64,000 bases of DNA from Candidatus Saccharibacteria bacterium CG2_30_41_52 (GTDB lineage Bacteria > Patescibacteriota > Saccharimonadia > Saccharimonadales > Saccharimonadaceae), in contig MNZN01000003.1 of NCBI GenBank assembly GCA_001873625.1, positions 1 to 64,000 on the forward strand, in the 5' to 3' direction. The position numbers and the translations under genes were made by a program. Position 1 is the stretch's first letter, and each line of letters starts with the position of its first letter. The notes under the pieces were generated by a model, which saw only the letters and a list, made by a program, of their open reading frames with translations, searched no databases and had not been told where the DNA came from. This document shows positions 33,578 to 40,890 of the stretch, piece by piece.

Positions 33578-33617
33578 AAACAAAATCCGTATCATTAGAT
33601 ACGGTTTTTATTTTGGT
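33574..33617 (+). terminator. CCA-anchored terminator of tRNA-Gly
   Basis: ACCAAAACAAAATCCGTATC / GATACGGTTTTTATTTTGGT with an ATTA loop and two mismatches; the arm starts at the discriminator and CCA. Confidence 0.85.
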
Positions 33618-33645
33618 ACGCGTCGAAAATCGAACTTTCATCGTA
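33613..33645 (-). repeat. Antisense copy of the tRNA-Gly 3' part
   Basis: Read on the minus strand, ACGATGAAAGTTCGATTTTC matches the tRNA-Gly T-arm ACGATGAGAGTTCGATTCTC with two transitions and continues into a CGCGTACCAAAATAAA tail like the CCA end. Confidence 0.75.
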
Positions 33646-33666
33646 GCGATTCGCTGAACAGCGAAG

Positions 33667-33775
33667 AACGGATGAGAGTTCGTGAAGCGACGGGCAATAA
33701 AAATCAGCTTGCTTATTTTTGTAACCGAGCGGAAATAAGGAGGATTTATCCGACTGCTTTCTCTCCGCTCTTTCT
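33667..33775 (+). repeat. Interrupted tRNA-Gly T-arm copy with insert
   Basis: AACGGATGAGAGTTCG (33667-33682) matches the tRNA-Gly T-arm up to the loop; after an insert of about 75 nt the copy resumes with TTTCTCTCCGC. The insert differs from the main module: a CAATAAAAATCAG...ATTTTTG stem and a GAAATAAGGAGG-ATTTATCC region. It runs up to the stop of the convergent cupin gene. Confidence 0.65.
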
Positions 33776-34192
33776 CTATTCTGCAGCTTCGGCTTTTTCT
33801 GACTCTTCCTTGGTCACATGTACCGTTCCGTGTGGGTGCTGTGGTGGTGCATAAATCGAATAAACCTTCAATGGAACATCCCCATTGCTAATCAGATTGT
33901 GCCAAGTGCCGGCCGGCACAACGATTGCATCACCGTCACCAACCTGCCAAACTCGTAATTCATTCTTGCTTGGCCCCATACTAACGGTTGCTTGGCCTTG
34001 TTCAATTCGTAAAAATTGGTCATGTGTTGGATGAGCTTCCAGTCCAATATCGTGTCCTGGTTCAATCGACATCAACGTGATTTGAAGATTACTGCCTGTC
34101 CATAAAGTAGTTCGATAATTCGTATTTTCAATCGTTGCAGCCTCAATTCCAGTAACAAGTGGACTTGGACCGTTATCTATAATTTCTGTCAT
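33776..34192 (-). CDS. Cupin-domain protein
   Basis: 138 aa, single cupin barrel. Motif 1 region EPGHDIGLEAHPTHDQFLRIEQG has the His/Glu set, and motif 2 GDAIVVPAGTWHNLISNG has the later His, so a metal site is likely. The C-terminal 25 residues (PPQHPHGTVHVTKEESEKAEAAE) are an acidic tail. Similar small cupins are found widely and bind metal or small ligands; this protein's reaction cannot be named. Its stop codon abuts the tRNA-Gly element. Confidence 0.85.
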   Translation of the reverse strand: MTEIIDNGPSPLVTGIEAATIENTNYRTTLWTGSNLQITLMSIEPGHDIGLEAHPTHDQFLRIEQGQATVSMGPSKNELRVWQVGDGDAIVVPAGTWHNLISNGDVPLKVYSIYAPPQHPHGTVHVTKEESEKAEAAE

Positions 34193-34250
34193 TTTTTAAT
34201 TCCCCCTCACCCTTAATTATACCATTTATCAACATCTTAAAACTTAAATT

Positions 34251-34259
34251 TGCTATAAT
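34251..34259 (+). promoter_or_regulatory. Extended -10 for the Arg-TCT locus
   Basis: TGCTATAAT, 10 nt before the truncated tRNA-Arg 5' copy. No comparable box is seen between the GIY-YIG ORF and the real tRNA. Confidence 0.7.
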
Positions 34260-34269
34260 AGCCTAGATT

Positions 34270-34286
34270 GGTACGCCCTGGTAGCT
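34270..34286 (+). pseudogene. Truncated tRNA-Arg(TCT) 5' copy
   Basis: GGTACGCCCTGGTAGCT is identical to the real locus at 34601-34617, including bases before the mature 5' end. After two inserted hairpins the copy continues with CAGTGGA (34323-34329), then is lost. Confidence 0.85.
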
Positions 34287-34322
34287 TCCTGTCATTCGAC
34301 AGGACCATGTCGGATGACATGG
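34287..34322 (+). repeat. Twin 18-nt hairpins inserted in the tRNA-Arg D-arm copy
   Basis: TCCTGTCATTCGACAGGA and CCATGTCGGATGACATGG stand back to back, each a 7-bp stem with 4-nt loop. Removing these 36 nt restores GTAGCT|CAGTGGA exactly. Confidence 0.85.
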
Positions 34323-34352
34323 CAGTGGAAATCAAGTATAGTTTTCAGTGAG

Positions 34353-34643
34353 ATGTATTACGTATATTTCTTAAGAATGAATAATAGTCAGATATATACT
34401 GGTTCAACCAAAGATCTCAAATCACGAATGAGATTACACGAATGCGGAAACGTAACAACCACCAGTAAATATCTGCCCGTTATACTGATAGGATATGAAT
34501 CATATATTCTAAAATCAGATGCACAGCGCAGAGAAAGATATCTTAAAACTACCGAAGGTAAGCGATTATTTAGGCAACAGTTTAGGGATATCCTGAACAC
34601 GGTACGCCCTGGTAGCTCAGTGGATAGAGCAGAGGACTTCTAA
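34353..34643 (+). CDS. GIY-YIG nuclease-domain protein ending inside tRNA-Arg
   Basis: The track starts at 34314; ATG 34353 (MYYVYFLR) is preferred, as TATAGT at 34337 precedes it. About 96 aa: the GIY-YIG core YYVYFLRMNNSQIYTGSTKD, Arg in LKSRMRLHE, and a Glu-containing helix RRERYLKTTEGKRLFRQ. UvrC/homing-nuclease-like single-domain proteins of this kind are common next to mobile loci. The last 14 residues (TVRPGSSVDRAEDF) are translated tRNA-Arg sequence, and the TAA stop is in the anticodon loop. It lies between a truncated tRNA-Arg copy and the intact tRNA, suggesting insertion between promoter and tRNA. Confidence 0.85.
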   Translation: MYYVYFLRMNNSQIYTGSTKDLKSRMRLHECGNVTTTSKYLPVILIGYESYILKSDAQRRERYLKTTEGKRLFRQQFRDILNTVRPGSSVDRAEDF

Positions 34644-34681
34644 GCCTAAGGTCGTTGGTTCAATTCCAACCCAGGGTACCA
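34606..34681 (+). tRNA. tRNA-Arg (TCT)
   Basis: Acceptor GCCCTGG / CCAGGGT (first pair G-T), D-arm GCTCAGTGGATAGAGC, anticodon loop CTTCTAA (TCT), T-arm GTTGGTTCAATTCCAAC, discriminator A, encoded CCA. The anticodon stem GAGGA/GCCTA has two mismatches, so the tRNA may be slightly weakened. Overlaps the GIY-YIG ORF by 38 nt; maturation would need cutting of a joint transcript. Confidence 0.9.
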
Positions 34682-34722
34682 AAATAAAATAACTAACCCG
34701 CAGGGCTAGTTATTTTATTTTG
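34680..34722 (+). terminator. CCA-anchored terminator of tRNA-Arg(TCT)
   Basis: CAAAATAAAATAACTA / TAGTTATTTTATTTTG, 16 bp, with an 11-nt loop. Confidence 0.85.
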
Positions 34723-34750
34723 ACACCCAGGGATTGGATCGACCAACGAC
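34721..34750 (-). repeat. Antisense copy of the tRNA-Arg(TCT) 3' part
   Basis: Read on the minus strand, GTCGTTGGTCGATCCAATCC resembles the tRNA T-arm GTCGTTGGTTCAATTCCAAC and runs on to CCTGGGTGTCAAAA. It pairs with the following sense copy through a CCAACGAC-TTTTTGT hairpin. Confidence 0.75.
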
Positions 34751-34769
34751 TTTTTGTGAAACAAAAAAT

Positions 34770-34895
34770 GTCGTTGGTGAGCAGTGCAAGTCTGCACTGC
34801 GCAAGGCCGGAGCCTGGATTGCGAACGCGACCAAGCGAGGCGGGGTAGATGTATTTTCTGGAAGAAAATAACCGTGACCAATTCCAACCCAGTGC
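34770..34895 (+). repeat. tRNA-linked module in the tRNA-Arg T-loop copy
   Basis: GTCGTTGGT (T-arm 5' side, 34770-34778), module 34779-34879, then AATTCCAACCCAGTGC (T-arm 3' side and acceptor). Module: GAG, GCAGTGCA-AGTC-TGCACTGC hairpin, GCAAGGCCGG, GCGAACGCGACC, GCGAGGCGGGGTAG, TATTTTC-TGG-AGAAAATA hairpin, CCGTGACC. About 101 nt, nearly the same length as the Pro copy. Confidence 0.8.
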
Positions 34896-34916
34896 AAACA
34901 ACACTAGACATTCATC

Positions 34917-34925
34917 TGCTATAAT
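34917..34925 (+). promoter_or_regulatory. Extended -10 of the 35-kb membrane protein gene
   Basis: TGCTATAAT about 50 nt before ATG 34976, followed by an AAAAAGGAAA ribosome-binding site. Confidence 0.7.
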
Positions 34926-34975
34926 CAGAACCATAATATAAGCATCATAAGATTCTTTAAAAAGGAAAATATACG

Positions 34976-35926
34976 ATGAAAAACGAAGTAGAACCCAAGA
35001 TTAATACTCCAGGAATTATAGTCTTACAATGGCTCACATACGCCTTTTGGGGATTAACCATCTTTGCAGCGTCTCTATTGTCAGCCAGTGTTATTGCCTA
35101 TTTCATGAACCCAACCAATAATAATGATTTTAGCGCCTATGCAACAGCTGCGGTATTAGTTTTATTGCCAATATCAGTAATCTGCGACATCTTTTATTCA
35201 AAACAAGAGCCCGAACACAAAACTGGAGCCGCATCAATTATTATGATTATTTACGCTGTTTTATTTGCATTATTCGGCATCGGCGCATTAATCGCAATCG
35301 TATTTTCATTAGTACAACTAATGATTAGCAGTTCTGACATTACTAACACTCAAATCGCCTTATATAGCGAAATGATAGTTGTAGTTTTGTATGCAGTAAC
35401 GTTTTTGCGTACATTATTGCCAGCAAAACTAGTAAAATTCCGCCGACTCTACATTGTTTTCATGATTATCATCGCCGGTATAATATCGACACTTAGTTTC
35501 ATTGGACCAGTTACAAATGCACAATTGACTCGTGATGACCGACTTATCGACAATAACCTAAACTACATACAATCAGGTATCGATACTTATATTCATACCC
35601 AGAACAAACTACCTGAAAACCTGAGCGTCATTAGCGTGACTGGCGATGCTAAAAAAATCGTTGACAACAAATTAGTAAAATATACTCCGAATAGCAAAAC
35701 TCCTCTTGTTACGCAAGGAACTTTTAATCCCAGTACATCAACTACGACCTATTACTATGAATTATGTGTCAATTACAAATCAGCAGCCAGTGATAGCGAA
35801 TCAACCTATACCCCAGTTCAAACTGACAGCCGTGACGGTTACAACAGCTACATAATAACTTTTAATCACCCAGCTGGTGATTATTGCTACAAAGTTAGTA
35901 CATCCACCGACTTCTTATCTAAGTAA
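34976..35926 (+). CDS. Polytopic membrane protein with extracytoplasmic C-terminal domain
   Basis: 316 aa. About five hydrophobic helices (LTYAFWGLTIFAASLLSASVIAYF, TAAVLVLLPISVICDIFY, IIMIIYAVLFALFGIGALI, MIVVVLYAVTFLRTLL, IVFMIIIAGIISTLSFIG) followed by an outside domain of about 130 aa with NLNYIQSGIDTYIHTQNKLP, resembling the solute-exposed part of pilin-like proteins, and two Cys (YELCVNY, GDYCYKV) that may pair. No enzymatic motif. DUF5671-like topology is a possibility only. Confidence 0.75.
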   Translation: MKNEVEPKINTPGIIVLQWLTYAFWGLTIFAASLLSASVIAYFMNPTNNNDFSAYATAAVLVLLPISVICDIFYSKQEPEHKTGAASIIMIIYAVLFALFGIGALIAIVFSLVQLMISSSDITNTQIALYSEMIVVVLYAVTFLRTLLPAKLVKFRRLYIVFMIIIAGIISTLSFIGPVTNAQLTRDDRLIDNNLNYIQSGIDTYIHTQNKLPENLSVISVTGDAKKIVDNKLVKYTPNSKTPLVTQGTFNPSTSTTTYYYELCVNYKSAASDSESTYTPVQTDSRDGYNSYIITFNHPAGDYCYKVSTSTDFLSK

Positions 35927-35929
35927 TTT

Positions 35930-38359
35930 TTAACCTTCAATGATTCTTTGAGCGTCGGCTTGCGTTTCAAGTATTTGCTTGACTTGGTCTAAACTAATTT
36001 CAATAACATTTCCTGCTTCAACGTTACCTGACAACATCTGTTTAGCAACTGTGTTTTCAACTGCTCGCTGAACAACTCGTCGCATCGGTCGAGCGCCCAA
36101 CCTAGGGTCATATCCGGCCTCAACCAAGTATTTTTTTGCATTATCGGCAACATTAACAGTCACCTTTTGTAGCGCCAGCGTTTTATTCACCCCATCTAAT
36201 ATCAAATCAACAACCTGCAACAGCTCGGCTTTATCGAGAGGTCTAAACATAACGATTTCGTCAAAGCGATTCAAAAATTCTGGTCGGAATTGATTACTGC
36301 TAATTAACTCGTTTACAAATTGCTCTTCAAAACGTTCAATATTATGACCTCGATCAATATATTCCCTTATTCTATCGGCACCGGCATTACTGGTGGCAAT
36401 AATAATTGCATCCCTAAAACTTACCTCTCGATTTTTAACATCGCGCAAGATACCTTCATCTAACAACTGCAGTAATGTTGACAATACATTAGGATGAGCT
36501 TTCTCAATCTCGTCTAGTAGTATTACACTAAACGGCTGTTTCATAGTTCTGGCGGTCAAGCTATTGGCGTTATCAACACCATCAGCAATCAAACGCGCCA
36601 CATCGTCGCTACTAGTATATTCATTCATGTCTAATCGAATCATACGATTTTCACCACCAAAATATACTTCGGCCAGCGCTTTGGCAAGTTCGGTTTTGCC
36701 TACGCCCGTTGGGCCCAAAAACAAGAACGTACCAATTGGACGATTCTGATTACAAACACCAGCCCTAGCCCTTCTGAGGGCATCACTAACAACACTTACA
36801 GCTCGAACCTGGTTGACCATTCGTTTGTGAATCAATTCTTCTAAATGAAGTAATTTATCGCGTTCTTCATCGCCAGACGCAATACTAATTTTTATATCCA
36901 TAGTTTTTTCAATAGCTTGCTGAACAGATCTGGCTGTTACTAGTCCATTTTCATGGTAGTGTGCGGCTGATTCCAACAACTGCAAAGCTTTTCCCGGCAT
37001 AGCTAAATCGTAAACATATCTGTCACCCAATCGATATGTTTCGACCAATGCCTGATACATATACGTCACATGATTTTGAAATTCCAACATAATTGATAAA
37101 TCCTGCATGACATCAATCGTTTCGTCACGAGATGCTGGGGCAACTGTAATTCTGTTCAGACTATTTATAAGTTTTGGATCGCGTTTATTAATCTGCAAAT
37201 ATCGTTGTTCATCCATAGTCAATATAATGCGCAAATGTCCAGCTTCGATGACTGGCATCAGCACATTAGTTACATCAACCGACCCAACACTATCCTCAAA
37301 AAACAACTGTGCATTATCTAAACAGATAATAATATTTTTTGCATTATAAGCCTCGTTCAATATGCTTGGGATAAGTTTTTCTAATTCTCCTCTGCCTGGT
37401 GCCGCAGCAATCAATGACGATGCATCCAAAATAAATACCTGTCTAAATTTAAGGCTTTCGGGGATGTTTTCAGATCCGTCTAGTAATTTTGATGCTAAAG
37501 CATGGACAATCTGAGTCTTGCCGACGCCATCTGGACCAACCAAGACCGCATTCTGACGCCCATCATTACCAAATATATCGACTAACTGACGCAATGAGTT
37601 ATCGTGAGCCACCAACTTATGCGACTGAGTATCATACAATCTCACCTGCCGGCTAATATTCTGACCAAAACGATTCAAAAGTGGAGTCCATCCAAACGAC
37701 CAATCACGAGCAAACCCACCAGTAAAACGTATCGTTTTAGATTTATCGATTAATTCACGCAAGTGATTATACCAATGAATTCCTTGTATCAAATCGTCTA
37801 CGCCCAATTGCAAATGGCTAAGAAGCGTTTGTGTATTTGGCGAACATCTGACAAGAGACACCAACAAAACTGCTGCTGACATATTCTTACTCTTTGTCTG
37901 TTCACGTAAAGCCCATGCATCTTGCCAAACAGCTTGCATATCACCTTTGTTATCTGAGGTTAATTCTTGCAAAAACTTTGAACTAATCCCAAATCTAGCC
38001 GCAAAAAATTGACCACCGGCTACTTGACCGATAATCGTCGCTACATCACGAGGTGATGATTCTTTGTGTAGTCGTCCCAATATGTCAGCCGACAGTGCAT
38101 CATCGATTGTTTTTGGATTCTTAGCAATGGCCATGTGATGTAATTCACCGTTGTACCATTCGGCCGCCATAGCTGGAATCGCCGAAAAACCAATCAAAAC
38201 CCAACCAATTTCGGACTCAACAAACACCAATCCGATACCTGTTATCGCCATTAGTATCGTCGAGATTGACAAAACAATAACCGAAGAAGGTCTAAATCTA
38301 ACACTAATTCGCGCTTTTTCGCTGCGATAACTTCGGTAATTGAATTTCAAATCATTCAT
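35930..38359 (-). CDS. Membrane-anchored ClpB/ClpC-type AAA+ ATPase
   Basis: 809 aa. Two hydrophobic helices at about 25-65 (VIVLSISTILMAITGIGLVF, IGWVLIGFSAIPAMA), then a Clp-N-like region (about 90-190). AAA-1 has an atypical Walker A (VGPDGVGKTQ) and Walker B IIICLDNAQ; AAA-2 is canonical (FLGPTGVGKTELAKAL, VILLDEIEKAH, sensor ATSNAG, arginine finger region EFLNRFDEIV). Soluble ClpB/C lack a membrane anchor. A protein-unfolding machine at the membrane is implied. The next gene (38356) overlaps its start by 4 nt and encodes a partner candidate. No protease ClpP gene is in the window. Confidence 0.9.
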   Translation of the reverse strand: MNDLKFNYRSYRSEKARISVRFRPSSVIVLSISTILMAITGIGLVFVESEIGWVLIGFSAIPAMAAEWYNGELHHMAIAKNPKTIDDALSADILGRLHKESSPRDVATIIGQVAGGQFFAARFGISSKFLQELTSDNKGDMQAVWQDAWALREQTKSKNMSAAVLLVSLVRCSPNTQTLLSHLQLGVDDLIQGIHWYNHLRELIDKSKTIRFTGGFARDWSFGWTPLLNRFGQNISRQVRLYDTQSHKLVAHDNSLRQLVDIFGNDGRQNAVLVGPDGVGKTQIVHALASKLLDGSENIPESLKFRQVFILDASSLIAAAPGRGELEKLIPSILNEAYNAKNIIICLDNAQLFFEDSVGSVDVTNVLMPVIEAGHLRIILTMDEQRYLQINKRDPKLINSLNRITVAPASRDETIDVMQDLSIMLEFQNHVTYMYQALVETYRLGDRYVYDLAMPGKALQLLESAAHYHENGLVTARSVQQAIEKTMDIKISIASGDEERDKLLHLEELIHKRMVNQVRAVSVVSDALRRARAGVCNQNRPIGTFLFLGPTGVGKTELAKALAEVYFGGENRMIRLDMNEYTSSDDVARLIADGVDNANSLTARTMKQPFSVILLDEIEKAHPNVLSTLLQLLDEGILRDVKNREVSFRDAIIIATSNAGADRIREYIDRGHNIERFEEQFVNELISSNQFRPEFLNRFDEIVMFRPLDKAELLQVVDLILDGVNKTLALQKVTVNVADNAKKYLVEAGYDPRLGARPMRRVVQRAVENTVAKQMLSGNVEAGNVIEISLDQVKQILETQADAQRIIEG

Positions 38360-38733
38360 TTAGGGACCCATCCAATCACCCACATGATGAGTCCAATCGC
38401 AGGCAACATCGGTACTATCAACCAAGATAATAAAATTACAATTCCAAAAATCGTCTGTATCGACATTATAATCAATCCAGATATAATCACAGAGGAACGG
38501 ATAATTGCTCCAATAATACGCGATAACGTCCTATCAAAAAATGCCCTCAAGCGAATACCAATCGGTCCATCAACATTGCCGGCTGAAATCTGTTTATATG
38601 GAGAAAAAAGTGTATTCAATAGCAAACCGACTGAAAAGAAATCAGCTGATGCTTTCAAACGATTCAAAACTAACTGTATACGGCTAAATAATCCGTTGCC
38701 GTACCACCAAGACAATATACCCACCAAAAACAT
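38356..38733 (-). CDS. Small membrane protein coupled to the Clp-like ATPase
   Basis: 125 aa. An N-terminal helix (MFLVGILSWWYGNGLF), an amphipathic segment (RIQLVLNRLKASADFFSVGLL), LFSPYKQISAG and two C-terminal helices (GLIIMSIQTIFGIVILLSWL and MLPAIGLIMWVIGWV). The stop overlaps the ATPase start (ATGA), which is strong evidence for translational coupling and a shared complex. No known family recognised. Confidence 0.75.
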   Translation of the reverse strand: MFLVGILSWWYGNGLFSRIQLVLNRLKASADFFSVGLLLNTLFSPYKQISAGNVDGPIGIRLRAFFDRTLSRIIGAIIRSSVIISGLIIMSIQTIFGIVILLSWLIVPMLPAIGLIMWVIGWVPK

Positions 38734-38869
38734 GTTTTTATTATAGCATTAGCAAGACGAGTAAAGTGCAAAAATATATCCTCTTACGTTATATTAATGC
38801 TGACACATTAATGTAACATCTCCTCGTTCGGAAAAACTTGTAAACAAGTTTTATCACTCACTCCGTCGA

Positions 38870-38878
38870 TGCTATAAT
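38870..38878 (+). promoter_or_regulatory. Extended -10 of murT-gatD
   Basis: TGCTATAAT ending 7 nt before ATG 38886; transcript probably almost leaderless. Confidence 0.75.
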
Positions 38879-38885
38879 AGACCAT

Positions 38886-40157
38886 ATGCAAAAACCTCTT
38901 GTTACGATTATAGGTAAAGCAGTCCGAAAAGTTGCCAAATTGCGAGGCGGCGGATCAGCTTTGCCGGGACTAGTCGTTGAACATATCGACCCTAATTTCA
39001 TAAAAACTACTTTAGCTAGCCTACCAATGGGTGTAGTCGTGATTAGCGGCACCAACGGCAAGACTACAACCACTAAAATGGTAGTGGAGCTATTAGAAAG
39101 CCAAGGATTAAAGGTATTCACCAACCGCACCGGCAGTAATTTTACTCGTGGCGTTGCCGCGGCGCTACTAGGTGATATTGATATGCACGGACGTCTGCAC
39201 GCAGATATAGCCGTACTAGAACTGGACGAGGCTCATGCTGTGCGTTTTGTCGAAAAAGTACCACCTAGATTTAGCCTGATTCTAAACGTTATGCGCGACC
39301 AATTAGACAGATTTGGCGAGATCGACCATACTGCTGCCCTACTGAGTCAGATAGCAACCGCAACGACTAATACGGTCGTACTAAATCGTGAAGATAGTCT
39401 AATTGCAAACATCGCCAAATCACTCGATAAACAAAAGGTTCGATTCTTTGGACTAGACGACAGTCTATTGTCGATATTTCCTAGCGACGATAACCTGCAT
39501 TCGCACACTTCAAAACAAAGTTCCGGTATTGATGCTGACGTTATTTTGTCTAATTTCGTAAATGATTTTGCGGTATTTAAAATTAACGGCACCGACGTCA
39601 GCACTAATTTAAAGTTAACAGGTATTTACAACGTTTTTAACGCCGCTGCCGCCTTGGCACTTGTTCGTGCGATTGTTGGCGATAAATTAGATCAGTCAAA
39701 ACTAATTAAAACTTTGTCTTCAATCACACCAGCATTCGGACGCGGTGAAATACTTACCTACAAAGGACAGCCGATTGAACTAGTGCTTGTCAAAAACCCA
39801 TCCGGATTCCGTTTAGGGTTAGAGTCTTTTGACCCAGCCGAATACTTAACAATGATCGCTATCAATGACAATTATGCCGATGGCCGCGACATGTCATGGC
39901 TGTGGGATGTTGATTTTACTAGTCTTCGCGCAGCTGGTATTGATTATGTATCTGGCATTCGCGCATATGATATGGCTTTACGATTACAATATGACGATGT
40001 TCCATTCAAAGTCGCCGAAACCAACCTGAAAAAGGCACTTAAACAGTTTATTGCCGATAATCCAAATTGTTCAAAACGAATTTACTGTACATATACCGCA
40101 ATGCTAGAAATACGCCGATGCCTTGCAAAACTAACCCACGTCGAGGCTGTGAAATAA
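38886..40157 (+). CDS. murT: MurT-like Mur ligase (lipid II amidation)
   Basis: 423 aa. Mur ligase P-loop VVVISGTNGKTTTTKMV, LELDEAHAVRFV with the Mg-binding acidic residues, NVMRDQLDRFGEID, and a DUF1727-type C-terminal domain (ITPAFGRGEIL, LVKNPSGFRLGLESF, DNYADGRDMSWLWDVDF). With GatD it amidates the glutamate of lipid II, as in Gram-positive bacteria. The central zinc-ribbon cysteines seen in firmicute MurT are absent here. The stop overlaps the gatD start (TAATG). Confidence 0.93.
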   Translation: MQKPLVTIIGKAVRKVAKLRGGGSALPGLVVEHIDPNFIKTTLASLPMGVVVISGTNGKTTTTKMVVELLESQGLKVFTNRTGSNFTRGVAAALLGDIDMHGRLHADIAVLELDEAHAVRFVEKVPPRFSLILNVMRDQLDRFGEIDHTAALLSQIATATTNTVVLNREDSLIANIAKSLDKQKVRFFGLDDSLLSIFPSDDNLHSHTSKQSSGIDADVILSNFVNDFAVFKINGTDVSTNLKLTGIYNVFNAAAALALVRAIVGDKLDQSKLIKTLSSITPAFGRGEILTYKGQPIELVLVKNPSGFRLGLESFDPAEYLTMIAINDNYADGRDMSWLWDVDFTSLRAAGIDYVSGIRAYDMALRLQYDDVPFKVAETNLKKALKQFIADNPNCSKRIYCTYTAMLEIRRCLAKLTHVEAVK

Positions 40158-40879
40158 TGAACGATAAAACTATAAAAGTATTACACCTATACGCACGCGA
40201 TATGAATATTTACGGCGATCGCGGCAACGTACTGACATTATTGCGACGCATTCAATGGCACGGATATATGCCTCAATTATTAGAATATAATCCTGGCGAC
40301 AAATTCCCTACTGATGTCGATATTATCGTCGGTGGCGGTGGCCAAGATAGCGGACAGAGCAAAATTCAAGATGATTTAATTGCAATCGGACCAGATCTAC
40401 GTAAACTCGCTGACGACGGCACGCCAATGTTAGTTATCTGCGGGCTTTATCAGCTTTTTGGAAAGTTTTTCAAAACATCCAGCGGTGAAGTAATTACAGG
40501 TATCGGACTACTCGACGTCGAGACTTTCGGCAAATCAGAACGATTGATTGGAAATATCATTACTCATAGCGAGCAATTCGGAGACATTGTAGGTTACGAG
40601 AATCACAGTGGCCAAACGTATTTAGGGCACCAAGTTGAATCGCTTGGACGCGTCAGATTAGGTGCCGGAAACAATGTCGAAGATGTCAGTGAAGGTGCTA
40701 GATATAAAAACGTCATTGGAAGTTACCTGCACGGATCCTTATTGCCTAAAAACCCATCAATTGCAGACTACTTGATTCAACAAGCAGCCGTTAATAAATA
40801 CGGTCGGTTTGAAGGAAATACATTTGACGATCGCATTTCTGATCTTGCCCGCAAGGCCGCAATGAAACGACCCAGATAG
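40157..40879 (+). CDS. gatD: GatD-like glutamine amidotransferase subunit
   Basis: The track begins at 40067, but ATG 40157 (MNDKTIKVLHLYARDMNIYG) overlaps the murT stop and is clearly right. 240 aa. Class-I GATase fold of the CobB/GatD kind: IIVGGGGQDSGQ, nucleophile Cys in MLVICGLYQLFG, catalytic His in GSYLHGSLLPKNP. It releases ammonia from glutamine for MurT. The ENHSGQTYLG segment is typical of GatD/CobQ-like enzymes. Coupled translation supports a stable two-subunit enzyme. Confidence 0.95.
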   Translation: MNDKTIKVLHLYARDMNIYGDRGNVLTLLRRIQWHGYMPQLLEYNPGDKFPTDVDIIVGGGGQDSGQSKIQDDLIAIGPDLRKLADDGTPMLVICGLYQLFGKFFKTSSGEVITGIGLLDVETFGKSERLIGNIITHSEQFGDIVGYENHSGQTYLGHQVESLGRVRLGAGNNVEDVSEGARYKNVIGSYLHGSLLPKNPSIADYLIQQAAVNKYGRFEGNTFDDRISDLARKAAMKRPR

Positions 40880-40890
40880 TATAAATACCG

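Noticed and set aside
40067-40156. N-terminal extension of GatD
   Set aside because: It is out-of-frame murT coding sequence; ATG 40157 overlaps the murT stop and matches the family N-terminus.
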